A program made the position numbers and the translations under genes. From Diphasiastrum complanatum (taxonomy: Eukaryota > Streptophyta > Lycopodiopsida > Lycopodiales > Lycopodiaceae), in contig CM055094.1 in the NCBI GenBank assembly GCA_029204225.1, positions 14,634,928-14,698,927 on the forward strand: a DNA stretch of 64,000 nucleotides, given 5' to 3'. A model generated the notes under the pieces. It was not told the origin of the DNA. It did no database searches and saw nothing but the letters and a program-made list of their open reading frames with translations. Of this stretch, positions 22,403 through 33,433 are shown one piece after another; position 1 is the stretch's first letter; every line of letters starts with the position of its first letter.

Positions 22403-23057
22403 TGTGGAAAAGATGGATCTTGAATGGATCCAAACACCCAAAATACTTGGCTAAGATCTTTGCACAACAAGCTACAAAAGCTAGAAATGGCAAAGCATCC
22501 TAATGCTACCTTTGATACACATGAACTTGACAAAGCATTCAAAAGACAAAAGAAACTAATAAAAGGTACTGATGGCAGCCAAAAACAACAACATACCAAC
22601 CCTACAATAGCAGCCTACCACTTTTGGAAACCTCTTAAGATCATACACAAAAGCTTGAAGACAATACACAAAGCAATGCTCTCAATGGAGGAAGAAACTG
22701 TGACAATGATCTATTGATCTCTCTCAACAATACAATAAGTTTCTCCGACCTATTCTCCACAAATTTCAGCCTAATATAGGTGAGAGAGATGACTCTCTCT
22801 CCTCTCTCTAGAACCTAGGACCCAAATTTAGGACACCAATATCCTAAAATAGCCAATTTTGGCCTATATGTCCAAATAGCATGATTTTGGTGTCATTTCG
22901 AAGGTCCTGAAGTTAGAGACTTATTCAACATAAAATATATACTAAAATAAAAGTATCTAGGCCTCTTTCACACGTGTGAAATGTTAGATCCAAAACTATG
23001 TACAAAAATTGCCAATTTAGGCCTCAAACTAGCTAGGAAATGTTGACAATTTTCACA
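22403..23057 (-). repeat. 3' LTR of the non-autonomous copia element (about 655 bp)
   Basis: The right end is certain: TTTTCACA at 23057, followed by the minus-strand purine tract GAAGAGGGAG as in the intact copia. The left end is chosen at TGTGGAAAAG (22403) because this gives a length of 655 bp, close to the 653 bp of the related LTR, and because ACCTT precedes it. The palindrome TTTCACACGTGTGAAA is at 22966-22981. Confidence 0.75.
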
Positions 23058-23070
23058 CTCCCTCTTCAAC

Positions 23071-23427
23071 TTAACTTGCTAGTTTTACAGCACTACTTTG
23101 ATCCAACCTAAGAATGATCTCCATCATGATAATAGATCTCTTCTCAAGTGTTCTAATATGTACAATATGAAGTACAACATAATTGATATAGATAATAGTG
23201 TCCATATAGGATGCTTCACTATTTCTTACATCAATTTTACATAGAATGGTGAACATGATACATGTAAAAGAACATACAATCATAATGAAAGGATTCCTCC
23301 ATGTATCCACCTTTGAATTCTCTGTAAAACAACAGCAAAAAAAAAGTAAGTGAAAGTAACCAACAAGTGTTTGCATGCCTCCTCCACATTCCACTATGCC
23401 CATAGTGAATGCACCATGTATCTCCAT
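23071..23427 (-). other. Short ORF with hydrophobic segments beside the purine tract
   Basis: A 118-residue frame with two hydrophobic, cysteine-rich runs (around residues 22-35 and 46-63) ends KLAS, a stop, then VEEGV encoded by the purine tract. The start codon and a function are not evident. It could be the decayed 3' end of the unknown ORF upstream. The hydrophobic stretches look like membrane segments, but no signal peptide is seen. Confidence 0.35.
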
Positions 23428-23496
23428 GAATGAACCTCCATCACCACCTTGCCTTTGTAGATCTCCAATCCATGAAAGCCCTTGAGTGAATGAATG

Positions 23497-24969
23497 TCAA
23501 AATGATGTGTTCTCTGTTCCATTTGAATGAGCAAAACTTGAACTTGAAATACTTGAAGTATCTCCACAAGATTTGCATACAACCCTTGATCCTACATTGT
23601 CAACAATTTGCCAATTTGCCAACACTAGGATGCTAGATCTTGAACTTTGCTCAAAAGTAAACATATTGACCACTTCAATGTCTTTCAAGATTTGAGTGAA
23701 TGCATGTACTTGATCATAAGAACCATCAATGATAACTATTCCATCTCCAAGATCCAAAGGATGTAAAACTATGGAGCTAGTTTCATTGAATTTTGACAAT
23801 TCCAACACATTGACATGACAATGTTCATACATGAGATTAAACAAATAAGGAAGAGTAAAAGGACAATTCCTTGCTGCTCCAAGAACCTTACTTGAACCTT
23901 CAAGAACCTGTAAAAGCAGATCCAAAATGCTTTGCCCATGTGGCTCCCCTTTGATGCTTTTGACTAGCTTCCAATTGCTACTTGCTTCTTGGTGTTGATG
24001 AGGCAATTCAAGATCAACATCTTGATCTTCCAATAAAACATCAAGGACTTTGCATTTATAAACATCTTCAGATCTGAACCTCTGAAGATACTCCCTCTCA
24101 AACACATGAATAACATCCCACAAGATCTCATCATTGCTTGATTTCAACCTTTCACTATAGTTAGTGAAAACAATGTCACCATCATAAACCAAAAGATAAA
24201 TTTCTACAATTCTATCCAACATGAAGTAGAGTAGATGAAGTTGAGTATCATACCTAATCAAGCCAGCCCATTTGAGCTCAAACCAAACCTCAATGAGCTC
24301 ACCAATGAGATCTTCCTTGCCTTGGAGAAATTGCCACTTGAGTTGCTCCATGTAGTCTTCTTCATCCAACCTTTTGCCATCTTGATCATGCATGAACACT
24401 CCATCACAATCATAGCAACCTTTGAATTGATGAAGAGATGTAAGATCCATGCCTTGAATCTTCCCAAGAGTCACTCTTCCTTTGCCCTTTCCTTCACAAG
24501 ACTCCCTCTTAATAATCACACCACAAAAGTTAGCAATCTCCCTCTTGATAGTTGCATCATAAGAAATGGAAGAATCTCAAACATTAGAAGCCATGAAAAG
24601 AATACATAGTTTCTTCAACATAAGAATGATTGAAGTACTTTTTCTTGTCAAACCTGGACTTCTAATCAATGATATAGGTAATGATAATGAACCCTCACTA
24701 CCATTCACAAAAGCATCATTCAAATTACATCCTACTTTGAACACTTCACATTCATCTCTCCCTTTTGACTTGAGATCTTCCTCACCAAGTCTCACGATAG
24801 AACCTTTTGATCTACTTTCTTTATGAATACATGTGACACCACTTGTTTCACAAATGACTTTTTTGGACTCATCACATAAAGATACAAAAGAAACTTTTTC
24901 TTCAATCATGCTCAAAGCACCATCTCTTTCCAAATGAGTAAGTAAGTCATTAGCAACAACCATTTCCAA
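23497..24969 (-). pseudogene. Unrecognised ORF carried by the copia element (491 codons with one stop)
   Basis: A frame open from about 25010 to 23497 is interrupted by one TGA at 24577-24579. The longest piece is 340 residues (23497-24519), acidic in its middle and free of copia motifs. I do not recognise it. Notable features: a CYDCDG run near its start, a leucine- and aspartate-rich central region, and CKSCGD near its end. It lies exactly where integrase, RT and RNase H should be. An ATG just before the TGA (24594) is a possible original start, giving MASNV. It may be a captured host sequence or an element-specific gene. Coding status rests on its length in AT-rich DNA and its strand agreement with gag. 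Confidence 0.55.
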
Positions 24970-25000
24970 AGAAGAGTTTTCATCACCTCCATTGATGAAG

Positions 25001-26038
25001 TTAGCTCTCTTCTAATGAAGGAATGTGAAGAACACCATCAAGCCTTACATTCCTATTAGTGGAAAGGAAAATAGGAATTGAGCCAATACCTTTGATCATA
25101 CACTCACCACCATTTGGCATGTGAACGACTTTCTTGGTTCCAACATAAGAGATCAAAGAAGTAAAGAACTCATTGTGACTAGTCATGTGTGAACTAGATC
25201 CACTATCTATCCACCATGAATCCTTGTCACTTCCACTTGAAATTAGACTTGAAGAAAACATCATGAGAGAATTACAAGAATCTGGGTCCTCATTAGAAGT
25301 ACAAAAGTTGTTTTGCTTGCTACCTTCATCACTTTTCTTCTTATGACATCATTTGCAAAATGACCTTTTATCCCACAATAAAAGCACTTGGACTTTGACT
25401 TATCTTTCTTTTTAAAAGAAGTAGAAGAGGAGGAGGAAGAGTGATCATCATGATCCAAGTTACCACTTTGAACCATTTCCCTTTGCCTTTACCTTTGCCT
25501 TTGACTTTGCCTTTTGTGAAGAAAGCCTCTTCACCTCCACCTTGCAAGGATGCACCACCAAGCTTTGATTGCAACCTATGTTCTTCAGCCAATAAGATTT
25601 CTTGCAAGTCAACCACACTTGGCAAGGCTCTTTGAATGGCAAAACTTTGCACAAGGTTAGCATGTTCATCTAGCAAACCATTCAACATAACCTGGACTAT
25701 TTCACCATCTTTTATGTTTTCATCAATACGTGCTAGATCATCACTTAAGGTACTCTTGATGAAGATCTTTAACTCTCATGACATATGATGAAGCATTCGC
25801 ATCTACTCTTTGATAACTTAGAAATATTTGGTTTCTATGTGTAAGCAATCTAGAAGTATTTTTTATTTCATAGATTGTTTTAAGAGTATCCCAAGCTTCC
25901 TTGGCAGTGGTGCATGTGCTGATCTCTCTTAACACTTCATTGGTAACATTCATTTTTATAAAATGAAGGGCAATTCTAGTTCTTTTGTGAAATGTTGTAG
26001 CTTCATTAGGTGTAGCAGGTTCTTTCCCTCTTAATATT
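25001..26038 (-). pseudogene. Copia gag and protease of the non-autonomous element
   Basis: The minus strand encodes gag (MNVTNEVLREISTCTTAKEA, then LNGLLDEHANLVQSFAIQ), a lysine/glycine-rich basic stretch, a knuckle CFYCGIKGHFAND whose last cysteine is lost at a frameshift near 25345, and protease with DSGSSSHMT (25001-25264). Each part aligns with the intact element at 868-4818. Frameshifts lie near 25345, 25480 and 25720. The first 40-45 gag residues are missing where the sequence changes at about 26040. Protease ends at LHIPSLEES; the unknown ORF follows. Confidence 0.9.
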
Positions 26039-26084
26039 AAGACTTTTCTTCCAGCAAAGCTCTTGGAGATGCTTAAAAGAACTA

Positions 26085-26160
26085 TGAAGAAATAATGAGT
26101 TGGTTAGGATTTCCTTTCCTCTCCATGAGGTCAGGGGTTCTACTCCAATTTGCCACACAA
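26085..26160 (+). mobile_element. Possible tRNA-derived SINE head
   Basis: GAGTTGGTTAGGATTTCC followed about 30 bases later by AGGTCAGGGGTTCTACTCC resembles the A box and B box (GGTTCRANNCC) of plant SINEs. It starts close to where copia gag is cut. No second copy or tail is visible in the window, so the call rests on the two boxes alone. Confidence 0.4.
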
Positions 26161-27040
26161 CTGAGGACATACAAGAGAAAAATATGTAGAGTTTTGTAGA
26201 ATCCACAAATATACTTCTCGTAACATCTCTTCCACATCCATCAGAACACACACACTCATAGGCCACAATCATTCAGATGGCCTGTCTTAGAGAGGATCTA
26301 TTTGTATTTAATGTACCGTACACCTGGATCGCTAAAATGTCGAATAATCTACAATGTCTAGACTCTATTAGTTATAAAGAGAAAGAAGTACTAATAAGTG
26401 CAGTTTTGCTATGAAGAAAGGAGAAGATCTCTGCCCTTCACAATGGAAATCACAAATCTTCAGAAGTGAAATCATACTCCCTCTATACTTGATTGTGTAG
26501 CGACCTTCTTCTTTATACTTTATAGTTTCTCCAAAGCACATTTTTTAATGTTTGGATCAATGATTGCTGACCAGCGACCCATTCTTCCTAAGTGACATCC
26601 AAATTGCTGCCCTTCATGTACATGACTGTCTTTTGCCAATGATCTTCCCACCCAACAGTCCTTGCTTGTCTTTAGAATTATTTCGTGTGCTCGTCTTTAT
26701 GAATTATTCCGTAGTGTATGATACAGGTACATACATAATGGCGTTCTGTGCAAAATTTTGTATTTTTTCTAAAAGTTTGTTAGAAATATAAATTATTGGG
26801 CTGTTTTTAAGGAACCCCAACAAATGTGCCATGTTTATTGTTCCCTTCTATAACCATTGTTCATTCTCTGAAAATGTGCCTGCAGCATAGCCAAAGTTTA
26901 CTTTCTTCCTTAGCTAAAATATTCTTGTTGTTTTACTTGAAACTATATTGTTCCAACATTTAAGTTCTTTTGAAAATGACCTCCTAGTATCTTGCACAAC
27001 CATTCTAAGCACTGCTTGGGTGTGCAGTTCTAACTATCTA
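26161..27040. other. Unclassified sequence
   Basis: No recognisable gene or repeat boundary; short unrelated ORFs only. Confidence 0.4.
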
Positions 27041-27049
27041 AGTGCAAGG

Positions 27050-27240
27050 AGCATTGTGAATTTTGGTGGTGATGATTATTTCATTACAAAGGAAGAAATC
27101 TTGGTTTCTAGGGGCAATAGACAAGGTAGACTTTTCAAGCTTTATGCAGTTGTTATGTCTAACAAAAAGGATATTTCTGACTTTGTGTATTTCAAACCCA
27201 GTATTTTTGGGACTACATTAGGTAGTTTCATTGATTAGGG
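27050..27240 (+). pseudogene. Copia fragment (protease/pre-integrase linker)
   Basis: The frame includes SRGNRQGRLFKLYAVVMSNK, which parallels KGKRQGKLFKLDACVVANQ in the intact copia polyprotein (about residues 405-423), and a preceding degraded stretch. It is on the plus strand, opposite to its host element, and very short. Confidence 0.5.
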
Positions 27241-28049
27241 TTTAGAAGATATTTTTGTTTTTTAAGGAAACAAAAAAAATTATTTAATAACACAACAATC
27301 TTTGTTCAAAGTCCAAAAATTCAAGACTAGAGCAAATTTGATCACACAAAGAGTTGTTAATTTAAAGGCTAGTAGTTTGGTAATGGAACAACATCCTATT
27401 AGTAAATACAAGGAGTCTATACACCACATTAGATTAGAGCAAAAATACAAAATCGGCTATGGCTACAATATGTCAAGTATCACCAAAAATGTTCAAGACA
27501 AACATTTTAAACAAATTGTTTAATATATTTGATGACATTAGTCATCAGATATGTTACTAGTAATACATGAGACTTCATATATTGTCTCATAACACACACA
27601 TGACTTCATAATTAATATGTGAAATATAGAAGAGCTCAAACATATGTGAGACATTTCAAATAATTATCAAAGGAAACTAGAATCATAGATATCAATGCTC
27701 ACATATATATTCCCAAATGCATTTTTGTGTTTCCAAAACAAAATTGCATTGCAAAAGCTGTAAAGCCACATGGCAAAATTATGTCTTATTTATGTTTTAA
27801 TTAAGAAATGACTGGGTATTAGACTTCTATGCCAAACTCTCACCTTGACTAAATTTGAATTTTGGTTCTCCCAATTTTAGACTACTAGAGACTAGAAACT
27901 AGTGACTTGCAAATTTTTTGAAACGTGGCTCTTGGAAGAGCTTAGATTAGACTAGAGATTAGCAATCTAGAGAGCAAAGATTATACTAGAGATTAGTAAT
28001 CTAGTTGAATTTCCCTCCAAGTTTTCACTAGCAAAGATTTGAGAATACG
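27241..28049. other. Unclassified sequence with short internal repeats
   Basis: No gene is recognised. At 27945-28006 the word ACTAGAGATTAG followed by AATCTAG occurs twice; each copy can fold on itself because TAGATT and AATCTA are complementary. Confidence 0.4.
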
Positions 28050-28051
28050 AT

Positions 28052-28258
28052 TAGAGATTACGCTGCTCAGACAAGATTAGCAATAACAGATTACACAGGA
28101 ACAACAAAAGTGACAAAATCATACAGGCACACAATCAGAGATTACGCTTCTAAGTCAGCATTAGCATTTACAATTCATTTAGGAAAAATGAAGCGACAAG
28201 TTCATATAGTCCATGCAGGTACAACGAAAGTGACAAGATCATACAGGTACAATAGTAG
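28052..28258 (+). repeat. Imperfect tandem duplication (about 88 and 119 bp)
   Basis: AGAGATTACGCT, GCATTAGCA-like and AAAGTGACAARATCATACAGG words occur in the same order in 28052-28138 and 28135-28258. The second unit carries an extra stretch of about 30 bases. Confidence 0.6.
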
Positions 28259-28519
28259 TGGCAATAGTAAGGTAGGCGCATTTTCAAAGACTCCATACTC
28301 TTGCAAGCATTATCAAAATCGCCATTCAATCGCAATGTGTCTAAATGATCTCTTAGAAAACCTCTACCCCTTTGAATATTAGCGCATTGCTATATTGTAT
28401 TCCTTGAAAACAATGTAGTCATAAATTAAATGTTTCACGAGTAGATATCCAAGGCGTTGAGGAATATCGCCTTGCTAGAGTTCACAATGCTAGAGAAATA
28501 TCTGCAATATTCTGAAAAC

Positions 28520-28988
<469 letters not shown>

Positions 28989-30286
28989 TTATTCTTTAAT
29001 ATCTATTTTTGCAACTCCCATATTATCAAACAAAAAATGTGAAGGAGACTCTCCATCTTCGAGGAACCCTTTGAATATCAAATTTGACGGTTTCTTAAGA
29101 ATGCCTTGTTCCTCTTTCACAAGAGTATAGATCCCCTTGGAGATGTAAGATTTATCTGTTCCATTGATGTCAATCATAGATTCTTACCTTGTCCACCTAA
29201 GTGGATGTCTCTAGTTTATGTAAAGATGATGCGTGGAGCGTAAAAGATGGGGGGTGTGCATTCGTGCATATGTGACAAGGTGGTGGTGGGAATGACACTC
29301 ATTGCCGTACCAAGGAGGGCGCATACTGATCTAGACTTTGTATATTTACTTTTTCTCATTATGAGGTTTGGAAGGAAAGGCAACTGCCATAGCGGTATGG
29401 AGTGCTGTAGTAAGGAGGAAGCTTGTGACTCTAAACAAAGGGGCAAAAGAAAGACGTAGGTAAGCTTCCCCTTAAGAGTTTTGTCATAGCTACCACAATC
29501 TTTGTGTAATTCTGGAAAAATTGTCGGTAATATCCTGAAAGACCTAATAAAACTTGGAGACTTGACAAACTAGCTAGTGCCAATTCAAAATGACCTCTAC
29601 CTTTGTTGGGTCCAACTTTATTTTGGTCTATGAAATAATATGACCCAAATAACTAATCTTTGTAGAAAAAAATTTGCATTTGGACTCTATAGCATATAAC
29701 TTATGCTTTCTTAATAGTTGAAACACTTTTTGAAAACTTGTCAAATGTTCAGCTTTCTCTTACTATATATGAGGATGTCATCTAAATAGACAACCACAAA
29801 CTTATGAAGGTATGGTCTTAAAACACTATTTTCTAAAGGATGTCATAGGGACATCTTTTGGCTTTATCTAGACTTGGTGATATCTCTATCATAAGTCTAC
29901 CTTCCTACTTTGAGTTGATCAAAGAACTCATCGACTTGATCCAAAGGATACTTATTTTAAGCCACCTTGTTACACTAGTCTATTGAAAAATGCATAGAAC
30001 CATCTTTTTTCTTAACGAAAAGAACTGGGGATGCCCAAGGTGAGTGACTGGGATGAATCTGTTCTTTCTTATGATATTCTAGGAGCTATCTAGAAACTTC
30101 TTCATTCTTCTTATGGCTTAATCTGTAAGGAGTCTTAGAAATAGATGTAGTTTTAGGGACTAAGTCTATAGCATGGTCTACTTCCCTACTTGGTGGAATA
30201 CCATTTGGAAATACATCTTTAACTATAACCAATAACCGCTTTAATTCTCTAATTGTCTTGTGAGTGATATTATAACTACAGTCCAT
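28989..30286 (-). pseudogene. Decayed gypsy RT/RNase H relic, unrelated to families A-C
   Basis: The minus strand begins (30086-30286) with an RT approach region, DVFPNGIPPSREVDHAIDLV, followed by the palm: DGSMHFSID and, at about 29780, VVVYLDDILIYS with an intact YLDD. Thumb and RNase H remnants (FQNYTKIVVAMTKLL at about 29480) follow, then a 62-residue frame (28989-29177) I cannot place. Many stops and frameshifts. The motifs resemble chromovirus-type gypsy RT more than the A/B families here. Confidence 0.75.
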
Positions 30287-30390
30287 AGTACCCCGTGGTA
30301 CCGCTGGTATGGTACCGCCGGTACCATATCAGTGGTACCGCCGGTATGGTACCGCCCTCAGACCCCCGGTACCAGGGCGATACCATTTTT
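30287..30390 (+). repeat. GGTACC palindrome cluster
   Basis: About eight GGTACC or GGTAT boxes joined by GCCG spacers occur in 100 bases, for example GGTACCGCCGGTATGGTACC. An AT run (30390-30440) follows. Clusters like this occur as subterminal repeats of DNA transposons such as hAT, but no terminal repeat or target duplication was found. Confidence 0.7.
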
Positions 30391-30535
30391 AATATATATA
30401 TATATATTTTTAAATATTTTTAATAATTTTTTTTTTGCATATTAACTACCAAAAAAGGACAAAAAAAAGTAAAAAAAAGGAGTTCTGGGTGTAAGAAAAG
30501 AGGGTACAGTACACGATGCAGGGGACTAGTGCAGT

Positions 30536-30795
30536 GGCACATGGGCACTGCAAGTGAGCAGACCGAGGGGCCAATGGGAGACCAACACAGGGGGGTAGCA
30601 TCACATGGGGGCAAGTACAGAGGCACATGGGCACTGTGGGTGAGCAGACCATGGGGCCAATGGGAGACCAACACAGGGGGGGAGCATCACATGGGGGCAG
30701 GTACAGAGGCACATGGGACAAATCCGGACAGGTACACCGTCACATGGGCATTGTGGGGGAGCAGACCACAGACCCAATCGGAGTGCAGCATGTGG
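30536..30795 (+). repeat. 86-bp tandem repeat, about three copies
   Basis: Units start at 30536, 30622 and 30708 with GGCACATGGG. The first two are nearly identical over 86 bp and the third is diverged. GC-rich compared with its surroundings. Confidence 0.9.
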
Positions 30796-30907
30796 TACAG
30801 GTACATGGAGCAGGTACATTAGCACATCACAATTAATGGGGACATGTACAAGGGCACATGGAGGGATCATCATCAACTGCACATGGGGGAACAGGCTGTG
30901 GGGTTAA

Positions 30908-31015
30908 ATAGGCACTCACGAGGCTGTGAGAGCCAGTGAGAGGCTGTGAGAGAGAGACTGTGAGAGGCATTGTGAGAGTTACTATGAGAGGCATGTGAGA
31001 GCCAGTTTGAGAAAC
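30908..31015 (+). repeat. GTGAGAG short-repeat cluster
   Basis: GTGAGAG or close variants recur about eight times, including AGGCTGTGAGAG and GAGAGCCAGT, just before the ORF at 31029. Confidence 0.7.
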
Positions 31016-31028
31016 AAGGTGTCGTGAG

Positions 31029-31331
31029 ATGGCAGAGCACATACCACCAAGGCCTGAGGGCGAAGCCAGGAGGAAGCTCAAGGAAGATGTCCGAAGGCAC
31101 AATGAAAGGCATCGGAAGCAAGAGGCGGACATTGCAGAGATGCTGCCACAAACTCGGGATAGACACCCAGAGCTACAGATCCCCGTCCCCACTGTGGCCC
31201 CTGCTCCCGCTGTCGAGCTGGATTTGGATGAGCAGATCAGAATGGACTTCACACGACAGCAGCTCATCATGGTCAGGGAAAGGGCTGCCCGCCGTCGGGC
31301 TGACCAGGAGGCAGCTCGGGGTAACCGTTAG
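31029..31331 (+). CDS. Unknown basic, arginine-rich ORF (100 aa)
   Basis: An ATG-started frame of high GC content, rich in arginine, glutamate and alanine and probably helical (RRKLKEDVRRHNERHRKQE; later RERAARRRADQEAARGNR). A TAG follows, and the frame continues with acidic residues to about 31393, so the original C-terminus may be longer by about 20 residues. Sequence after it (CCCCAGTCGTATGTGGCGG at 31502) resembles CCCCAGTCAGGGATGTG at 61482 in the family-C spacer. This hints that it belongs to a retroelement. I do not recognise the protein. Confidence 0.45.
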   Translation: MAEHIPPRPEGEARRKLKEDVRRHNERHRKQEADIAEMLPQTRDRHPELQIPVPTVAPAPAVELDLDEQIRMDFTRQQLIMVRERAARRRADQEAARGNR

Positions 31332-31393
31332 GCAGAGCGAGAGCGACATAACAATGCTCATGACGAGGGCGAGGAGTCAGTGGAGGATCCATA

Positions 31394-31888
31394 GGAATGT
31401 TTAGCATAGATGGGGTCTAGCCGTATGTGGCTGACTGTTGTTATGTAATGTTCATCAGTAGATGAAACAACATTTAGTGTCTAGCATAGTGTAAAGAACA
31501 GCCCCAGTCGTATGTGGCGGAAATACGTATTGTTATTTTGATACATCTGATGAATTAATGTACGGTGTGTTTTTTGTGCAATGCGTGCCTTGTGTATTGC
31601 AATATGATGTATGTGTTTATGAAATGCTATCAAAGGGATTGTACTTCTATGTTTTGCATATGCTCTCAATCTCTGTAGTGAAAGCTAATTGAAAACACGC
31701 ACACACCATTTGAAGTAAAACTGCAAGTAGAACACCACAATTACAAATTGACAAATACACATTGTGCAGTGAATAGAAGACGTCCAACACTGAATATAAT
31801 ATGGAAAATGGTCTGAATACAGTGTTCAACCATCTGGTCGCCAAACATGGAACATGATATGAAACTGCTAAAAATAAAACAACAGAGC
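31394..31888. other. Noncoding sequence between two convergent ORFs
   Basis: AT-rich, no ORF, with TATGTGT-like words. It separates the plus-strand ORF ending at 31331-31393 from the minus-strand ORF ending near 31900. Confidence 0.4.
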
Positions 31889-31899
31889 CACAATCAATG

Positions 31900-32673
31900 C
31901 TCTGTCTCTGACTCAGACGAATGCTCGAGAGACAACTCAGGGCCCCGAGCTGACTCTCGCAACCGATATCTGTGCTTGTCTGGAGTTGGCTTGGGCTGTG
32001 TATCAGAAGAGGAGGACTCATCACTAGCATCATCCCAATCTGCCTCCGCATCAACCCCCAAGCAAGCCAAACCAGCAACACCTGCTCCAGCTCACTGTAA
32101 TGTTGCACGTCTAGCTGTACCTGGAGCCCTGCGTGGTCGTCCTCTCCTCCCTGGTAGTTTTTGTGCCTTGCCTTTCTTGTTCGGTGCACCCTTGGGCCTT
32201 CTTGGTCTCTTGAGGACAAGAGGAGCTGTCAATGCCTCGTCACCCCCATGCAAATCACCTGGCTGGCTAGGCTGGGCCCATGCCGAGGACGGCTGGGATA
32301 GGGAAGCAAAAGAGGGAACTCCCTGTGCAGCTGAGCGAGGATGATGAGCTCCTGGTGTGTGTGCCTGTGGGGCTGCTGGTGGTGGAGGGACTGGCTGTGA
32401 AGGAGGCAAGTACAGCGGCGATATGTACTGAAAGGGGCGCTGCGGTGGCCAGTACTGGTACATCCTGGGTGCTGCCAAAGGGGGAGCCAGTGGAGTGGGT
32501 GCTGCCAAAGGAGGAGGACGAGGAGTGGGTGCTGCCACTGGAGGAGCAGCTGGAGGAGCCACTATGGATCTGGGCGCTGCGAGAGAAAACCTGGGCACAG
32601 ATGGTGGCCTGCCATGGAGACTTGGTGCTACAGAAGTGGACGGCGATGGAGGGGCTGCAGGCCTGAATGGCAT
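31900..32673 (-). pseudogene. Unknown proline-rich ORF with basic AT-hook-like tail
   Basis: The minus frame 32092-32673 (193 aa) starts with a proline/alanine/serine-rich half. It then has a basic segment, KRPRRPKGAPNKKG and LPGRRGRPRRAPGTARR, whose RRGRPRR core resembles an AT-hook. A stop at 32092 is followed by an open stretch to about 31900 that ends in acidic and serine-rich residues (DASDESSSSDTQPKPTPDKH). GC content is much higher than in the flanks. It is cut at 32674 where copia LTR sequence resumes, so the N-terminus may be missing. Function unknown; DNA binding is only a guess from the basic motif. Confidence 0.45.
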
Positions 32674-32674
32674 C

Positions 32675-32873
32675 TTGGCCTATATGTCCAAATAACATGA
32701 TTTTGGTGTCATTTCGAAGGTCCTGAAGTTTGAGACTTCCTCAACATGAAATATATACTAAAATAAAAGTATCTAGGCCTCTTTCACACGTGTGAAATGT
32801 TAGATCCAAAACTATGTACAAAAATTGTCAATTTAGGCCTCAAACTAGCTAGGAAATGTTGACAATTTTCACA
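32675..32873 (-). repeat. Right LTR end of the non-autonomous copia element
   Basis: These 199 bp match 22859-23057 with six differences. The left 456 bp of this LTR and the adjoining primer site have been lost. It contains TTTCACACGTGTGAAA at 32782-32797 and ends TTTTCACA. Confidence 0.93.
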
Positions 32874-32878
32874 ACCTT
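32874..32878. repeat. Target-site duplication of the 10.5-kb copia insertion, right (ACCTT)
   Basis: Matches 22398-22402. The bases after it (CGCTGAG) complete a family-B motif whose first half is on the left side of the insertion. Confidence 0.8.
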
Positions 32879-33433
32879 CGCTGAGCTCTCAGACTGTACA
32901 TCCACCCTTGATTTATCTAAGTTGAGGTGCGCGAAGGTTTTTGACAAGATAAAATTCAATTTTGAGTTAGGCAAATGTTCAGTGATATGCCATTTTGGGA
33001 ACCTTCATTGAGCATCATAACCTCATTATGAACCTTCGTCGACCTGCTAGATGATGTTAAAATGTCAAAATTAGGTTGTCCATAGGTTCAAATTGTGAAA
33101 AAATGCATTTATGATAGTGCCTGGGCGAAGGTTCATCCTTTGCTAGCTCTGGAAAACATTCACCTGATAGGTTCAGATCCCTAGAAACCTTCGCCGAGAT
33201 TTTTATAGCCTATTTTTACAGTACTGTATATGTCTGCAATTTTTTGCTCAAAACTGATCAGCTCAACTACTATTCAGTGTAATGGACCCACCAAATTCAC
33301 CTATAAGTTGGCTAAATTCGATTCATTCCTCACTTGTGCTAGCGAAGCTCTTGTGAATTTTTCTTGCGACCAAAGCCTTCTAAATTTTGCCTTCTGATAC
33401 ACTTTCACGTGTTTATAATTCCTTCCGATCATC
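32874..33433 (+). repeat. Family-B spacer with motif array before the X ORF
   Basis: About seven copies of AACCTTCGCCGA or its reverse complement lie at about 32873, 32931, 33000, 33033, 33123 and 33187 plus weaker ones, in both orientations. They end roughly 240 bases before the ATG of X2. No ORF lies in the spacer. It mirrors 42960-43190 in family A. Confidence 0.8.

Noticed and set aside
24235-24609. Plus-strand ORF of 124 residues
   Set aside because: It lies opposite the longer minus-strand frame that agrees in strand with gag and protease.
26085-26160. Functional tRNA gene
   Set aside because: It has A- and B-box-like words but I cannot fold a cloverleaf with an anticodon and acceptor stem; a SINE head is more likely.
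30420-30882. Several overlapping cysteine/proline-rich ORFs on the minus strand and tryptophan/glycine-rich ones on the plus strand
   Set aside because: All arise from the 86-bp tandem repeat read in different frames; none has a start, context or similarity supporting a gene.
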